Shown: positions 11,991 to 23,464 of the stretch, in pieces
Position numbering within the stretch: position 1 is the first letter of the stretch
Layout: each line of letters starts with the position of its first letter
Source of the DNA: Micropterix aruncella
Taxonomy: Eukaryota > Arthropoda > Insecta > Lepidoptera > Micropterigidae
DNA: 64,000 nt
Reading direction: 5' to 3'
NCBI GenBank assembly: GCA_944548615.1
Contig: OX155972.1
Span: 8,145,719 to 8,209,718, forward strand
Translations under genes and position numbers: made by a program
The notes under the pieces: generated by a model
Seen by the model: only the letters and a program-made list of their open reading frames with translations
Databases searched by the model: none
Told to the model about the DNA's origin: nothing

Positions 11991-12567
11991 AAAAAGCCCA
12001 GATAAACTGACTAACTATGTAATTAGGCTACAGAAATTACAGAAAAAAATAAACAAAATCATACAACATACATTTTTACTGAAAAAGAACTCATTTCCCA
12101 TATAAGTATATACAAAATGTATTTTGGTGTATCTAAGCTTAATAATCTTCGACACCGTTTGACTGATGATCATGAAAGCTGACACATACTCTTACACATA
12201 TGTGTTTTTCATCGATAACGTTTTGACGAGACAACGTCTTATAATTCGATGGAGCTGGCTGCACGCACGAAAAAACATGAGTCATGCGGCGTTACCTCGC
12301 TCTGAGGCGTTCCATTTATTATATTTATTATTCAATATAAATGCTGCCATCTACCGGTTGCGAAAGAATTATTTACTTACCTCAGTCTAAAATAGTACGA
12401 ATGAAAATCACTAGATTGATTTAAATTCTTGACATAATTTTATATGTATTCTTGATATACGGAACGTTATTACTGAACGGACAATTTTCTAGTGGGTACA
12501 ACGAAGTGCAACAAAGTAAGCAACTTTTATTAAAAAAAAAAAAAAGTATGAAAAGCTATCATTACGA
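11991..12567. other. Unassigned spacer
   Basis: Positions 12230-12330 are moderately GC-rich and may be a dispersed repeat, but no second copy lies in this window. No gene was found. Confidence 0.35.
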
Positions 12568-12642
12568 TGCGCTATCTAGCGGTTGGTAAAATGTCGCTGA
12601 TATTATTTATTTACGACGTATTACCTACCGCTAGATGGCGCA
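12568..12642. repeat. 22-bp inverted repeat with AGATGGCGC
   Basis: Arms TGCGCTATCTAGCGGTTGG... (12568-12589) and its near complement (12621-12642) flank a 31-bp loop, differing at two positions. The right arm contains AGATGGCGC. Confidence 0.7.
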
Positions 12643-12678
12643 GCGTGCTAAAAACGCTTCTTAATGGCAAAGCCTGGG

Positions 12679-13050
12679 TTTTACATTTCAACCCGTTTTA
12701 GCCTTATTTTATGATACTATAATAAAAGTAATTCTTCAAAATCTTTCTTTTATCTCGGCTATCACTACAACCTAGACGACTTATTTTAGTTGTAGCTTTT
12801 ACATTTCAACCCGTTTTAGCCTTATTTTATGATACTATAATAAAAGTAATTCTTCAAAATCTTTCTTTTATCTCGGCTATCACTACAACCTAGACGACTT
12901 ATTTTAGTTGTAGCTTTTACATTTCAACCCGTTTTAGCCTTATTTTATGATACTATAATAAAAGTAATTCTTCAAAATCTTTCTTTTATCTCGGCTATCA
13001 CTACAACCTAGACGACTTATTTTAGTTGTAGCTTTTACATTTCAACCCCT
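12679..13050 (+). repeat. 118-bp tandem repeat, array 1 (about 3.2 copies)
   Basis: The block starting TTTTACATTTCAACCCG recurs at 12679, 12797, 12915 and 13033, a constant 118-bp spacing with almost no divergence between copies. It ends inside a fourth unit at CAACCCC. The same unit forms array 2 at 23465-24060 in the same orientation. Confidence 0.97.
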
Positions 13051-14270
13051 CACGTTGCGAGGTAAAAACACCTATCACTTTTGCGCGCGACATATTCGCG
13101 CGCAAAAAATCGACGCGAGTCAACGGCCTTGAGAAAAACGATCATAACTTATAAACCACTAAACGGAATAAAAAAAGATAAAGAGAAAAATGATCGCATT
13201 GAAATTTGACATATAAAACATTATAACCTTATCTCGTAAAACAATTAACCCTTGGAGTAAATGGGTATTTTCATGGAATCATCTGTCACTTTTGCAGGAT
13301 TTTCGGCGACATCGACGGCGCTCGACTTCAAGGACTATAACTACGAAACTACTACACCAATCATAAAAAGAACAACTGCACAATGATGGCATTGAAATTT
13401 CGAATATAGAATATTGAAATATCATTTTGTAAAACAATTGGATAATTATGAATAAATATGAGAACTTCAAAGAAGTGAAAAAAACTCGCCATTTCTGCCG
13501 TATAATTGTGTTACGAGAAAATACGGAAGTCTATTGAGAAATTGTAAATACTTACGTCATCTGTATTATATTCTTTATCAAAACTATTATTTCGTTTTAC
13601 TTATTAGCATACAAAAATATTTAGATATTAGCTCATGAAAACCACGAAAATTTTTGATGAATCATCGAGTATTTTTTTTTATGTATGTTTTATTTATGAA
13701 TGATTAGAGGCTCTTTTTATTTGAAATTGTGTTGAAATCAGTCGACTACTATATCATACTATGCTATAAATAGAACAAAAACCTCCAGTTTGTTTTATAG
13801 ATATAGAAAACTAAATATGTTTCAAATCTGTCCTCAAAAAAGCAGCACTATTTTTGAACCGTCATAATTCCGAAGTCTTTAATAGTTTTTGAAATTTATT
13901 GAAATATTGGCGCTTGTTATATGTCCAATAAGTAATTATTATACTCTAAACAGTCACGTTTCATAGTAAAAATAATAATAAATAATACTGGAAGTTTGCA
14001 ATAATTCCCATACAAAAAGCTGAAAGCCGCTAGTGATGGCAAACACATTTGATAATATCGATAAAATTTGCAGTGGTTGTAATAACATAATTTGTTACGC
14101 AATCTTTGCAGAATATAAATTCTTTCATTATTTTACGTATAAACTTAATAAAAAAAAAAAAATTGTTACAAAAATACAAAAAAAAAATATTTACCAAAAA
14201 ATCATACGAAGAAATAAAACACGATTTTCCCACAAATCAAACATATTTTTTTTTGTTATGACTTACAACT
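13051..14270 (+). repeat. Body repeat B, copy 1
   Basis: AT-rich and non-coding, this shares a collinear, diverged series of blocks with 22200-22870. The blocks are AATGAATAAATAT / AAAAAACTCGCC near 13450 and 22245, TTATTAGCATACAAAAATA near 13600 against 22405, and TATATGTCCAATAAGTAATT near 13918 against 22725. It also holds an internal imperfect repeat (13185-13240 against 13380-13440). It follows array 1 directly. Confidence 0.6.
13079..13107. repeat. Perfect 12-bp GC-alternating palindrome
   Basis: TTTTGCGCGCGA, a 5-bp spacer CATAT, and TCGCGCGCAAAA form a perfect inverted repeat just right of the 118-bp array. Confidence 0.95.
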
Positions 14271-14439
14271 GATTCGAAAATGGCCACTCTGAGAAGAATC
14301 AGTAAGCAAATCAAGAGGAAACCTATTTTTAATGTTAGGTATACAAAACAATTACATAATATACCTACCAAAGATAATACAGTACAATTTTAGCCAACAG
14401 ACTTTTTACAACCACTATCATTTTTTCATCGTTAGGTAT

Positions 14440-14542
14440 AAAAATATATATGTGTGAAACTAAAATAAGATAATGATAGATTCATTAATTCATTCATTCA
14501 TAATCGGTCTTAGATTCATTCATTCATTCATTCATAATCGGT
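14440..14542 (+). repeat. Left junction of the 910-bp array with duplicated ATTC repeats
   Basis: A fragment of the unit (TATGTGTGAAACTAAAATAAG) is followed by ATTC repeats and AATCGGTCTTAGATTC, the latter present twice before the first full unit starts. Confidence 0.8.
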
Positions 14543-17500
14543 CTTAGATTCAGCTGCTTTATCTTCGGTAGTTAGTTTTAGTGCGGAAAAGTGACAACCG
14601 TTCATTTTACATTCGACGCGCAGAAAGTCGTCCGTGTGAAATGTATCACATGTATCACTAAAACAAATGTATCACAAAATATATGTGTGAAACTAAAATA
14701 AGATAATCATTGAACATAATAATTTAGACAATTACCACATTAGTTCTACTTCGCTAACAAATTTTGTAAGTTGTACATATAAAGTAGATCGAAGCTAACA
14801 TAGCTCGTAAGTTGTACATATAATCTAGATCGTAAGAACATAGTAAAATCAAACTAACACGCGAATAACCTGCGGGACTACAATAGTTCTGCGGGACTAC
14901 AATAGTACAGGACTTTAGTTTACGAAGAAACGCAATCAATCGAGCCATTATAAAGATAATACATTGCATTTTAGAAAATAAAAGGTAGAGGTGGAGGTAC
15001 TCGATGGGATGGTCCTGGCTGTGGCGAGCGAGATCTCGACCGCGGAGATGACGTCTAAAAGATACAAGAATTCCGTGAATCTCCAAAATCAATTTGCCAA
15101 ACTATATTTATTATATATACAAACCGTTCTAAGCTGCGACGACAACAGACGGGACAGTCCAGGCGACCATGGCGGAGACGTCTAGAAGATACAAGAATTC
15201 CGTTAGTTGTATGTAATAAAATCTTCAAATCAATTTCTTTATAATACTTTGATACCTCTCTAACGACAGCAGCGAGTAAGGGATCGGGCGGCGGCGGTGA
15301 GTGGTGGAGATCTGGGTGGGCATCCGACAGGTCGCTGAAATTTAGAAAAAAAACACAAAAGAGCAGAATATGAAATGAACGATCGACGATTCTGTCGAAC
15401 TTATAGCCGTCGGAATAAGGTTGAACGCATTTCAAGCGGTCTTAAATTCAGCTGCTTTATCTTCGGTAGTTAGTTTTAGTGCGGAAAAGTGACAACCGTT
15501 CATTTTACATTCGACGCGCAGAAAGTCGTCCGTGTGAAATGTATCACAAAATGTATCACATGTATCACTGAAACAAATGTATCACAAAATATATGTGTGA
15601 AACTAAAATAAGATAATCATTGAACATAATAATTTAGACAATTACCACATTAGTTCTACTTCGCTAACAAATTTTGTAAGTTGTACATATAAAGTAGATC
15701 GAAGCTAACATAGCTCGTAAGTTGTACATATAATCTAGATCGTAAGAACATAGTAAAATCAAACTAACACGCGAATAACCTGCGGGACTACAATAGTTCT
15801 GCGGGACTACAATAGTACAGGACTTTAGTTTACGAAGAAACGCAATCAATCGAGCCATTATAAAGATAATACATTGCATTTTAGAAAATAAAAGGTAGAG
15901 GTGGAGGTACTCGATGGGACGGTCCTGGCTGTGGCGAGCGAGATCTCGACCGCGGAGATGACGTCTAAAAGATACAAGAATTCCGTGAATCTCCAAAATC
16001 AATTTGCCAAACTATATTTATTATATATACAAACCGTTCTAAGCTGCGACGACAACAGACGGGACAGTCCAGGCGACCATGGCGGAGACGTCTAGAAGAT
16101 ACAAGAAGTCCGTTAGTTGTATGTAATAAAATCTTCAAATCAATTTCTTTATAATACTTTGATACCTCTCTAACGACAGCAGCGAGTAAGGGATCGGGCG
16201 GCGGCGGTGAGTGGTGGAGATCTGGGTGGGCATCCGACAGGTTGCTGAAATTTAGAAAAAAAACACAAAAGAGCAGAATATGAAATGAACGATCGACGAT
16301 TCTGTCGAACTTATAGCCGTCGGAATAAGGTTGAACGCATTTCAAGCGGTCTTAGATTCAGCTGCTTTATCTTCGGTAGTTAGTTTTAGTGCGGAAAAGT
16401 GACAACCGTTCATTTTACATTCGACGCGCAGAAAGTCGTCCGTGTGAAATGTATCACAAAATGTATCACATGTATCACTGAAACAAATGTATCACAAAAT
16501 ATATGTGTGAAACTAAAATAAGATAATCATTGAACATAATAATTTAGACAATTACCACATTAGTTCTACTTCGCTAACAAATTTTGTAAGTTGTACATAT
16601 AAAGTAGATCGAAGCTAACATAGCTCGTAAGTTGTACATATAATCTAGATCGTAAGAACATAGTAAAATCAAACTAACACGCGAATAACCTGCGGGACTA
16701 CAATAGTTCTGCGGGACTACAATAGTACAGGACTTTAGTTTACGAAGAAACGCAATCAATCGAGCCATTATAAAGATAATACATTGCATTTTAGAAAATA
16801 AAAGGTAGAGGTGGAGGTACTCGATGGGACGGTCCTGGCTGTGGCGAGCGAGATCTCGACCGCGGAGATGACGTCTAAAAGATACAAGAATTCCGTGAAT
16901 CTCCAAAATCAATTTGCCAAACTATATTTATTATATATACAAACCGTTCTAAGCTGCGACGACAACAGACGGGACAGTCCAGGCGACCATGGCGGAGACG
17001 TCTAGAAGATACAAGAATTCCGTTAGTTGTATGTAATAAAATCTTCAAATCAATTTCTTTATAATACTTTGATACCTCTCTAACGACAGCAGCGAGTAAG
17101 GGATCGGGCGGCGGCGGTGAGTGGTGGAGATCTGGGTGGGCATCCGACAGGTTGCTGAAATTTAGAAAAAAAACACAAAAGAGCAGAATATGAAATGAAC
17201 GATCGACGATTCTGTCGAACTTATAGCCGTCGGAATAAGGTTGAACGCATTTCAAGCGGTCTTAGATTCAGCTGCTTTATCTTCGGTAGTTAGTTTTAGT
17301 GCGGAAAAGTGACAACCGTTCATTTTACATTCGACGCGCAGAAAGTCGTCCGTGTGAAATGTATCACAAAATGTATCACATGTATCACTGAAACAAATGT
17401 ATCACAAAATATATGTGTGAAACTAAAATAAGATAATCATTGAACATAATAATTTAGACAATTACCACATTAGTTCTACTTCGCTAACAAATTTTGTAAG

Positions 17501-19910
17501 TTGTACATATAAAGTAGATCGAAGCTAACATAGCTCGTAAGTTGTACATATAATCTAGATCGTAAGAACATAGTAAAATCAAACTAACACGCGAATAACC
17601 TGCGGGACTACAATAGTTCTGCGGGACTACAATAGTACAGGACTTTAGTTTACGAAGAAACGCAATCAATCGAGCCATTATAAAGATAATACATTGCATT
17701 TTAGAAAATAAAAGGTAGAGGTGGAGGTACTCGATGGGACGGTCCTGGCTGTGGCGAGCGAGATCTCGACCGCGGAGATGACGTCTAAAAGATACAAGAA
17801 TTCCGTGAATCTCCAAAATCAATTTGCCAAACTATATTTATTATATATACAAACCGTTCTAAGCTGCGACGACAACAGACGGGACAGTCCAGGCGACCAT
17901 GGCGGAGACGTCTAGAAGATACAAGAATTCCGTTAGTTGTATGTAATAAAATCTTCAAATCAATTTCTTTATAATACTTTGATACCTCTCTAACGACAGC
18001 AGCGAGTAAGGGATCGGGCGGCGGCGGTGAGTGGTGGAGATCTGGGTGGGCATCCGACAGGTCGCTGAAATTTAGAAAAAAAACACAAAAGAGCAGAATA
18101 TGAAATGAACGATCGACGATTCTGTCGAACTTATAGCCGTCGGAATAAGGTTGAACGCATTTCAAGCGGTCTTAAATTCAGCTGCTTTATCTTCGGTAGT
18201 TAGTTTTAGTGCGGAAAAGTGACAACCGTTCATTTTACATTCGACGCGCAGAAAGTCGTCCGTGTGAAATGTATCACAAAATGTATCACATGTATCACTG
18301 AAACAAATGTATCACAAAATATATGTGTGAAACTAAAATAAGATAATCATTGAACATAATAATTTAGACAATTACCACATTAGTTCTACTTCGCTAACAA
18401 ATTTTGTAAGTTGTACATATAAAGTAGATCGAAGCTAACATAGCTCGTAAGTTGTACATATAATCTAGATCGTAAGAACATAGTAAAATCAAACTAACAC
18501 GCGAATAACCTGCGGGACTACAATAGTTCTGCGGGACTACAATAGTACAGGACTTTAGTTTACGAAGAAACGCAATCAATCGAGCCATTATAAAGATAAT
18601 ACATTGCATTTTAGAAAATAAAAGGTAGAGGTGGAGGTACTCGATGGGACGGTCCTGGCTGTGGCGAGCGAGATCTCGACCGCGGAGATGACGTCTAAAA
18701 GATACAAGAATTCCGTGAATCTCCAAAATCAATTTGCCAAACTATATTTATTATATATACAAACCGTTCTAAGCTGCGACGACAACAGACGGGACAGTCC
18801 AGGCGACCATGGCGGAGACGTCTAGAAGATACAAGAAGTCCGTTAGTTGTATGTAATAAAATCTTCAAATCAATTTCTTTATAATACTTTGATACCTCTC
18901 TAACGACAGCAGCGAGTAAGGGATCGGGCGGCGGCGGTGAGTGGTGGAGATCTGGGTGGGCATCCGACAGGTTGCTGAAATTTAGAAAAAAAACACAAAA
19001 GAGCAGAATATGAAATGAACGATCGACGATTCTGTCGAACTTATAGCCGTCGGAATAAGGTTGAACGCATTTCAAGCGGTCTTAGATTCAGCTGCTTTAT
19101 CTTCGGTAGTTAGTTTTAGTGCGGAAAAGTGACAACCGTTCATTTTACATTCGACGCGCAGAAAGTCGTCCGTGTGAAATGTATCACAAAATGTATCACA
19201 TGTATCACTGAAACAAATGTATCACAAAATATATGTGTGAAACTAAAATAAGATAATCATTGAACATAATAATTTAGACAATTACCACATTAGTTCTACT
19301 TCGCTAACAAATTTTGTAAGTTGTACATATAAAGTAGATCGAAGCTAACATAGCTCGTAAGTTGTACATATAATCTAGATCGTAAGAACATAGTAAAATC
19401 AAACTAACACGCGAATAACCTGCGGGACTACAATAGTTCTGCGGGACTACAATAGTACAGGACTTTAGTTTACGAAGAAACGCAATCAATCGAGCCATTA
19501 TAAAGATAATACATTGCATTTTAGAAAATAAAAGGTAGAGGTGGAGGTACTCGATGGGACGGTCCTGGCTGTGGCGAGCGAGATCTCGACCGCGGAGATG
19601 ACGTCTAAAAGATACAAGAATTCCGTGAATCTCCAAAATCAATTTGCCAAACTATATTTATTATATATACAAACCGTTCTAAGCTGCGACGACAACAGAC
19701 GGGACAGTCCAGGCGACCATGGCGGAGACGTCTAGAAGATACAAGAATTCCGTTAGTTGTATGTAATAAAATCTTCAAATCAATTTCTTTATAATACTTT
19801 GATACCTCTCTAACGACAGCAGCGAGTAAGGGATCGGGCGGCGGCGGTGAGTGGTGGAGACCTTGGTGGGCATCCGACAGGTTGCTGAAGTTTAGAAAAA
19901 AAACACAAAA
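14543..19910 (-). repeat. 910-bp tandem array, six units, trimeric higher-order repeat
   Basis: Units start at CTTAGATTCAGCTG or CTTAAATTCAGCTG: 14543 (898 bp, lacks 12 bp), 15441, 16351, 17261, 18171 (910 bp each) and 19081 (830 bp, truncated). Diagnostic bases repeat every third unit. AAGAAGTCC appears only in units 2 and 5. GTCGCTG followed by CTTAAATTC appears only after units 1 and 4. Period of the higher-order repeat is 2,730 bp. On the minus strand each unit carries the same mini-exon cassette described for the gene at 19521-21282. Near identity implies recent amplification, but an assembly effect cannot be excluded. Confidence 0.95.
14991..15334 (-). pseudogene. Mini-exon cassette in unit 1 (representative of units 1-5)
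   Basis: Exon b 15256-15334 (79 nt), intron 74 nt, exon c 15125-15181 (57 nt), intron 70 nt, exon d 15001-15054 (54 nt). Add 910 per unit for units 2-5. Exons c and d start alike (ACGTCTCCGC / ACGTCATCTCCGC) and are preceded by similar introns, so they arose by an exon duplication inside the unit. No separate first exon precedes units 1-5, so these are either extra exons of the gene at 21282 or silent copies. Exon d ends in phase 0 and exon b needs phase 2, so units cannot chain directly through these exons. Confidence 0.5.
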
Positions 19911-21282
19911 AATTAATAATAAATCTATGATAATAAAATCATACAGAAGTCTGAAGAGTAGTCGACAATGGAAAAGCCCTCGATTCAGTCAAGACATCTT
20001 GCGCGTACTATTCAAAATGTATGGATAAAGTTAGCACAAAGAACAACCTAAATGAAGAAAAAAGAATTACACTCATACAGTAGAATCCGAATATAACGAC
20101 TTCGTTTATAACGGCTAACCGGTTTTAGCGACGAAAATGCAAACTGAAGTTAGGTTTCATATCCACTCCACAGGGCACTGCATATGTTGTGCAACGGGCG
20201 CAACAACGCCAGTAATAAATATTTATATGCATAGAATGTAGGTACATTATGTACAGTATCTCGGATCAAACAGTAATACATACATTACCTATGTATTTAT
20301 GTATGACATGTGCAATGTTCAGGAGCACGCAGGCGCACAGAGACTCCGCTCGACAACAGACCACGAGAAATCTTGTTCGACCCGCTGCGCGGGAAGAACA
20401 GAATAGACATTTAGAAAATAAGATTTATTGTATTTTATGTACGTAGGTTATATTTTACTGTAAAATAAAGATTGATGTATTATTGTGTTTGTACCTAGGT
20501 TAATTACTTATATACTTGTTATGTCTGATTCTATTGTTAAATTGTATTTGTTATGCACCTTGTACCTAGGCTAAGATTTCATGTATGTAAATTTATAGTG
20601 TGTCACTCAAAAAGATTATCGAAAAATAATATGCCGTGTTGGCACTTGTGGTAAAAGAGAAAGACTGAGGCGTATCGAGGCTTGCAGCAGGTGTCGTGGC
20701 CGCCCGTTACAGGGCAAGCGGCGACAAAGCGGTGGACCTCTATTTACAGTCCTGGGTCCACACAGCGCTAGGTCGGTCCGCGCCACAGGGCACTGCATAT
20801 GTTGTGCAACGGGCGCAACAACGCCAGTAATAAATATTTATATGCATAGAATGTAGGTACATTATGTACAGTATCTCGGATCAAACAGTAATACATACAT
20901 TACCTATGTATTTATGTATGATATTTGCAATGTTCAGGAGCACGCAGGCGCACAGAGACGCCGCTCGACAACAGACCACGAGAGATGTTATGTATATTCA
21001 ATGGCAATTTTGAATAATTTAATCAGCCATATGTTTATTTGTTTATATGATAAAATTGTAATTCACTTACATTCGCCTTTCAGTGCCAGATGGACTCAAC
21101 CAGTACATCTCTAAAAGCGGCGACAGATCTCCAAAGCCGATGTACTGGTCTCCGTCTTCCGCTTCCTCGTATGTCTCCACCATCAGTTCTTCCACGGGCC
21201 CCATACTTCCATCGCTGCTCTCATCCTCAGAAGACTGCTCCTCCACCAGGTCTAGGATTCTGTCCCGTCGCGATGATGCCAT
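19521..21282 (-). CDS. Candidate split gene: acidic N-terminus plus Ser/Pro/Arg-rich mini-exons
   Basis: Proposed exons on the minus strand are 21071-21282, 19806-19884, 19675-19731 and 19521-19604. Exon 1 starts MASSRRDRILDLVEEQ with a reasonable start context. It is strongly acidic (SSEDESSDGS, EEAEDGDQY) and ends in phase 2 before a GTAAGTG donor. The next acceptor (TTTCTAAACTTCAG) accepts phase 2. Introns 3 and 4 are 74 and 70 nt, AT-rich, and end TTGTATCTTCTAG and TTGTATCTTTTAG. The exons are GC-rich and 57 and 54 nt long (both phase 0-0), encoding SPPWSPGLSRLL and SRSRSPQPGPSHR. Read-through of the last exon reaches TAA at 19521, giving about 143 residues. Alternatively it splices on at CGA|GTACCT. 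Donors of the second and third exons (GTATCA, GTTTGT) are weak. Function is unknown. An acidic start followed by an RS/P linker could be a transposase N-terminus or a nuclear host protein. Confidence 0.5.
20168..20368 (+). repeat. 200-bp direct repeat, copy 1
   Basis: From CCACAGGGCACTGCATATG to CCACGAGA this is almost identical to 20783-20984. It includes the pair ATGTAGGTACATTATGTACA. Confidence 0.95.
20783..20984 (+). repeat. 200-bp direct repeat, copy 2
   Basis: Second copy of the repeat at 20168, 615 bp further on, with only a few substitutions, so the duplication is recent. Confidence 0.95.
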
Positions 21283-22199
21283 CTAATTGATGAAACGATA
21301 ACGAAATTTATTGAAAAATAACAAAATTGAATTCGAAAACTTTCTAACTGTTTTTTTTCACTAAATATGCAGTTATGTCAAAAAAGTTATATATACTTTT
21401 CTACTTTATTTTATATATTCTATAATTCCCGATATAAAGAAATCCAACTGTTATGAAATTACGAAATTTTATCGAAAAAAACTGAGGTTATGTTTTTATC
21501 GTATAAAATATCGATTTTTTTATAGAATCCTCTTTTACCCACCCGCAAAAAATGATAAAAAACACGAATTTTAGTATTTTTAGCGGGAATCTTCGAATGC
21601 TGAAAAACCTGGCTTTCGAGAAATCAACCATTATCAAAAAAATATTACTTATTGCATAAGTTATATACGGGGAAAACATAATCACATATATTTCCGCGCG
21701 ATATATCCAAACATTTCTGAGATATCTAGAGAGATTATGCGAGAATCACAAAAAAACATTTATGAAAATTGTAATGGCGGATATTAGGATTTGCGACGCG
21801 ACATTGAAAGACCCGAAATACTTCATATACACGATAAATGGTACATCTAATCAGTTTAGGGGGACTATATGATGTTGTAGAAATGTTTTTACTTACGATT
21901 CGTTCAAAAACATGCCGAAATCCACTCGAAAACCGTTTTTAAAATGCCGACACACGCAAGTCGTATTTGACGTTTCGAGTTGCCGCGTTCGAAGTGGTGC
22001 GTTCGACTTCGCGCGTTCCGTAATAATACTTCACATGGACTACGCAGTTACTGCGGCGCATGATAACAGAGAGAATTTAATTCTGTACCCGATCTGCCAT
22101 ACGCATGAAAGAGACAAAATGCTTTCGATGGTAAACAAAGCGTTCGAAAGCGCGCGCGCCGAGTGGAACCAAATTCGGTCGTATCAGATTCAAGGGATA
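21283..22199. other. AT-rich upstream region of the candidate gene
   Basis: If the minus-strand gene is real, its promoter lies here. I found no convincing TATA or initiator pair. A 127-codon plus frame (21912-22295) has no recognised motif and runs into the body repeat, so it is not called. Confidence 0.35.
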
Positions 22200-23464
22200 A
22201 AAGTGTCAGAACCAAATTTGGTCGTATCATACTCAAAGGGGATAATAATGAATAAATATTACAAAATTGGCAAACTGAAAAAAACTCGCCTATAAAATCA
22301 TTTCGATTTTTTTGTAAATACAGTTTTTGTAAATATCAAAAATTGTAAATACAGTTATGTTCTTTATTAAATGCTTTACCAAAACGATATTTTTTTTTTA
22401 CTTATTTGCATACAAAAATACGGAAAAAATATTTATTTATTCAGCCAAGAAAAAATTTATTTATTCTCGTAAAAAAAAAATTTTTTAATTTTTAATTTGT
22501 GACTACTTATGGTATTTTTTTATATGAAATTCTTTCAAAATAACTTTATTACTACATCACTTCTTCTTAGAAATCACACCAGAACTTTGACCTTTGTCTG
22601 ATATTATAGAAAAATCTAAAGTTTTGAGAGTTTCCGCGTTCGAACCTAATAATAAACTTTGAATGCCCATAATATAAAATTCGTTAGATTTTTTCAATTA
22701 TATTGTCTTATCATAGACTTATTATATGTCTAATAACTAATTACTATACTCCAAAGAGTCACATTTCATCGAAAAACTATGGAAAATCGCACTTTTTTCT
22801 CTCATAGTAATTATCAAAACAAGTTTCATTTTCGCTAGCCATATTAGAAAAACAACATATAATGTTCAAAATACGCCTAATTATGTGATAACTTAGGATG
22901 TAAATGAAGCAATACCTATTTTATTAGTAAATTAAAGCGACATTACGTCATGTTTCGCGATATATAGGGATATTTCACAAACATTACAAAATAAAAACGG
23001 CCATTTTTTCACATTGTTGGCCATTGTTGACAAAGTGTTTTCTTCGAAAATTCGTGAAAAACAGCAAATTGATTGTGGAAATTGAATAATCCTAATGGCT
23101 AAACTACTTAAAAAGGGAAATTACTTACTTTTATCCGGTATACACTGCACTTATATCCACAAAACACTTCACAAAACAAACACTTCGCGGAACCTATACG
23201 CCGCCGCGGGGGGGCCGATCGACACTGCTGTTTTGACGTCTAATGCTGAGTTTTTAAATCGGCGGTCGATGTTATCGTCGTTGGCCGGCGAATGAAAGAT
23301 TATTTGGCCATGTCGTCCCGCGGTCAGAAAGCATTAAAGTACGACGATTCGAATCGTAAATTGCATTTTTCGCAGCGGCGAGCGCGATATCCAAAATCGG
23401 ATGTTACGGATTGTTAGGCGACCGCCATACATGGCCCCAAATGGATGTTACGTGCTTGAGGGGT
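22200..23464 (+). repeat. Body repeat B, copy 2, and GC-rich right flank
   Basis: Positions 22200-22870 are the diverged partner of 13430-14100. The remainder (23150-23460) becomes GC-rich without a recognisable gene and leads directly into the second 118-bp array. Confidence 0.55.

Larger units (their letters stand above)
19911..21066. other. Proposed intron 1 region with internal repeats
   Basis: On the proposed gene model this is most of a 1,186-nt intron (19885-21070). It contains a pogo-like end signature near 20080 (CAGTAGAATCCGAATATAAC) and a 200-bp direct repeat listed separately. A plus-strand piece at 20629-20710 reads CRVGTCGKRERLRRIEACSR, a cysteine/arginine-rich remnant that I cannot place. 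Confidence 0.4.

Noticed and set aside
14754..15092. 112-codon minus frame repeated in every 910-bp unit
   Set aside because: It runs straight through a proposed intron-exon border. Identity between units is due to recent amplification and so gives no evidence of coding.
14991..15185. 64-codon plus frame in each 910-bp unit
   Set aside because: Antisense shadow of exons c and d, with no independent support.
21912..22295. 127-codon plus frame as a gene
   Set aside because: No motif, no splice or start support, and its 3' half lies in the diverged body repeat.
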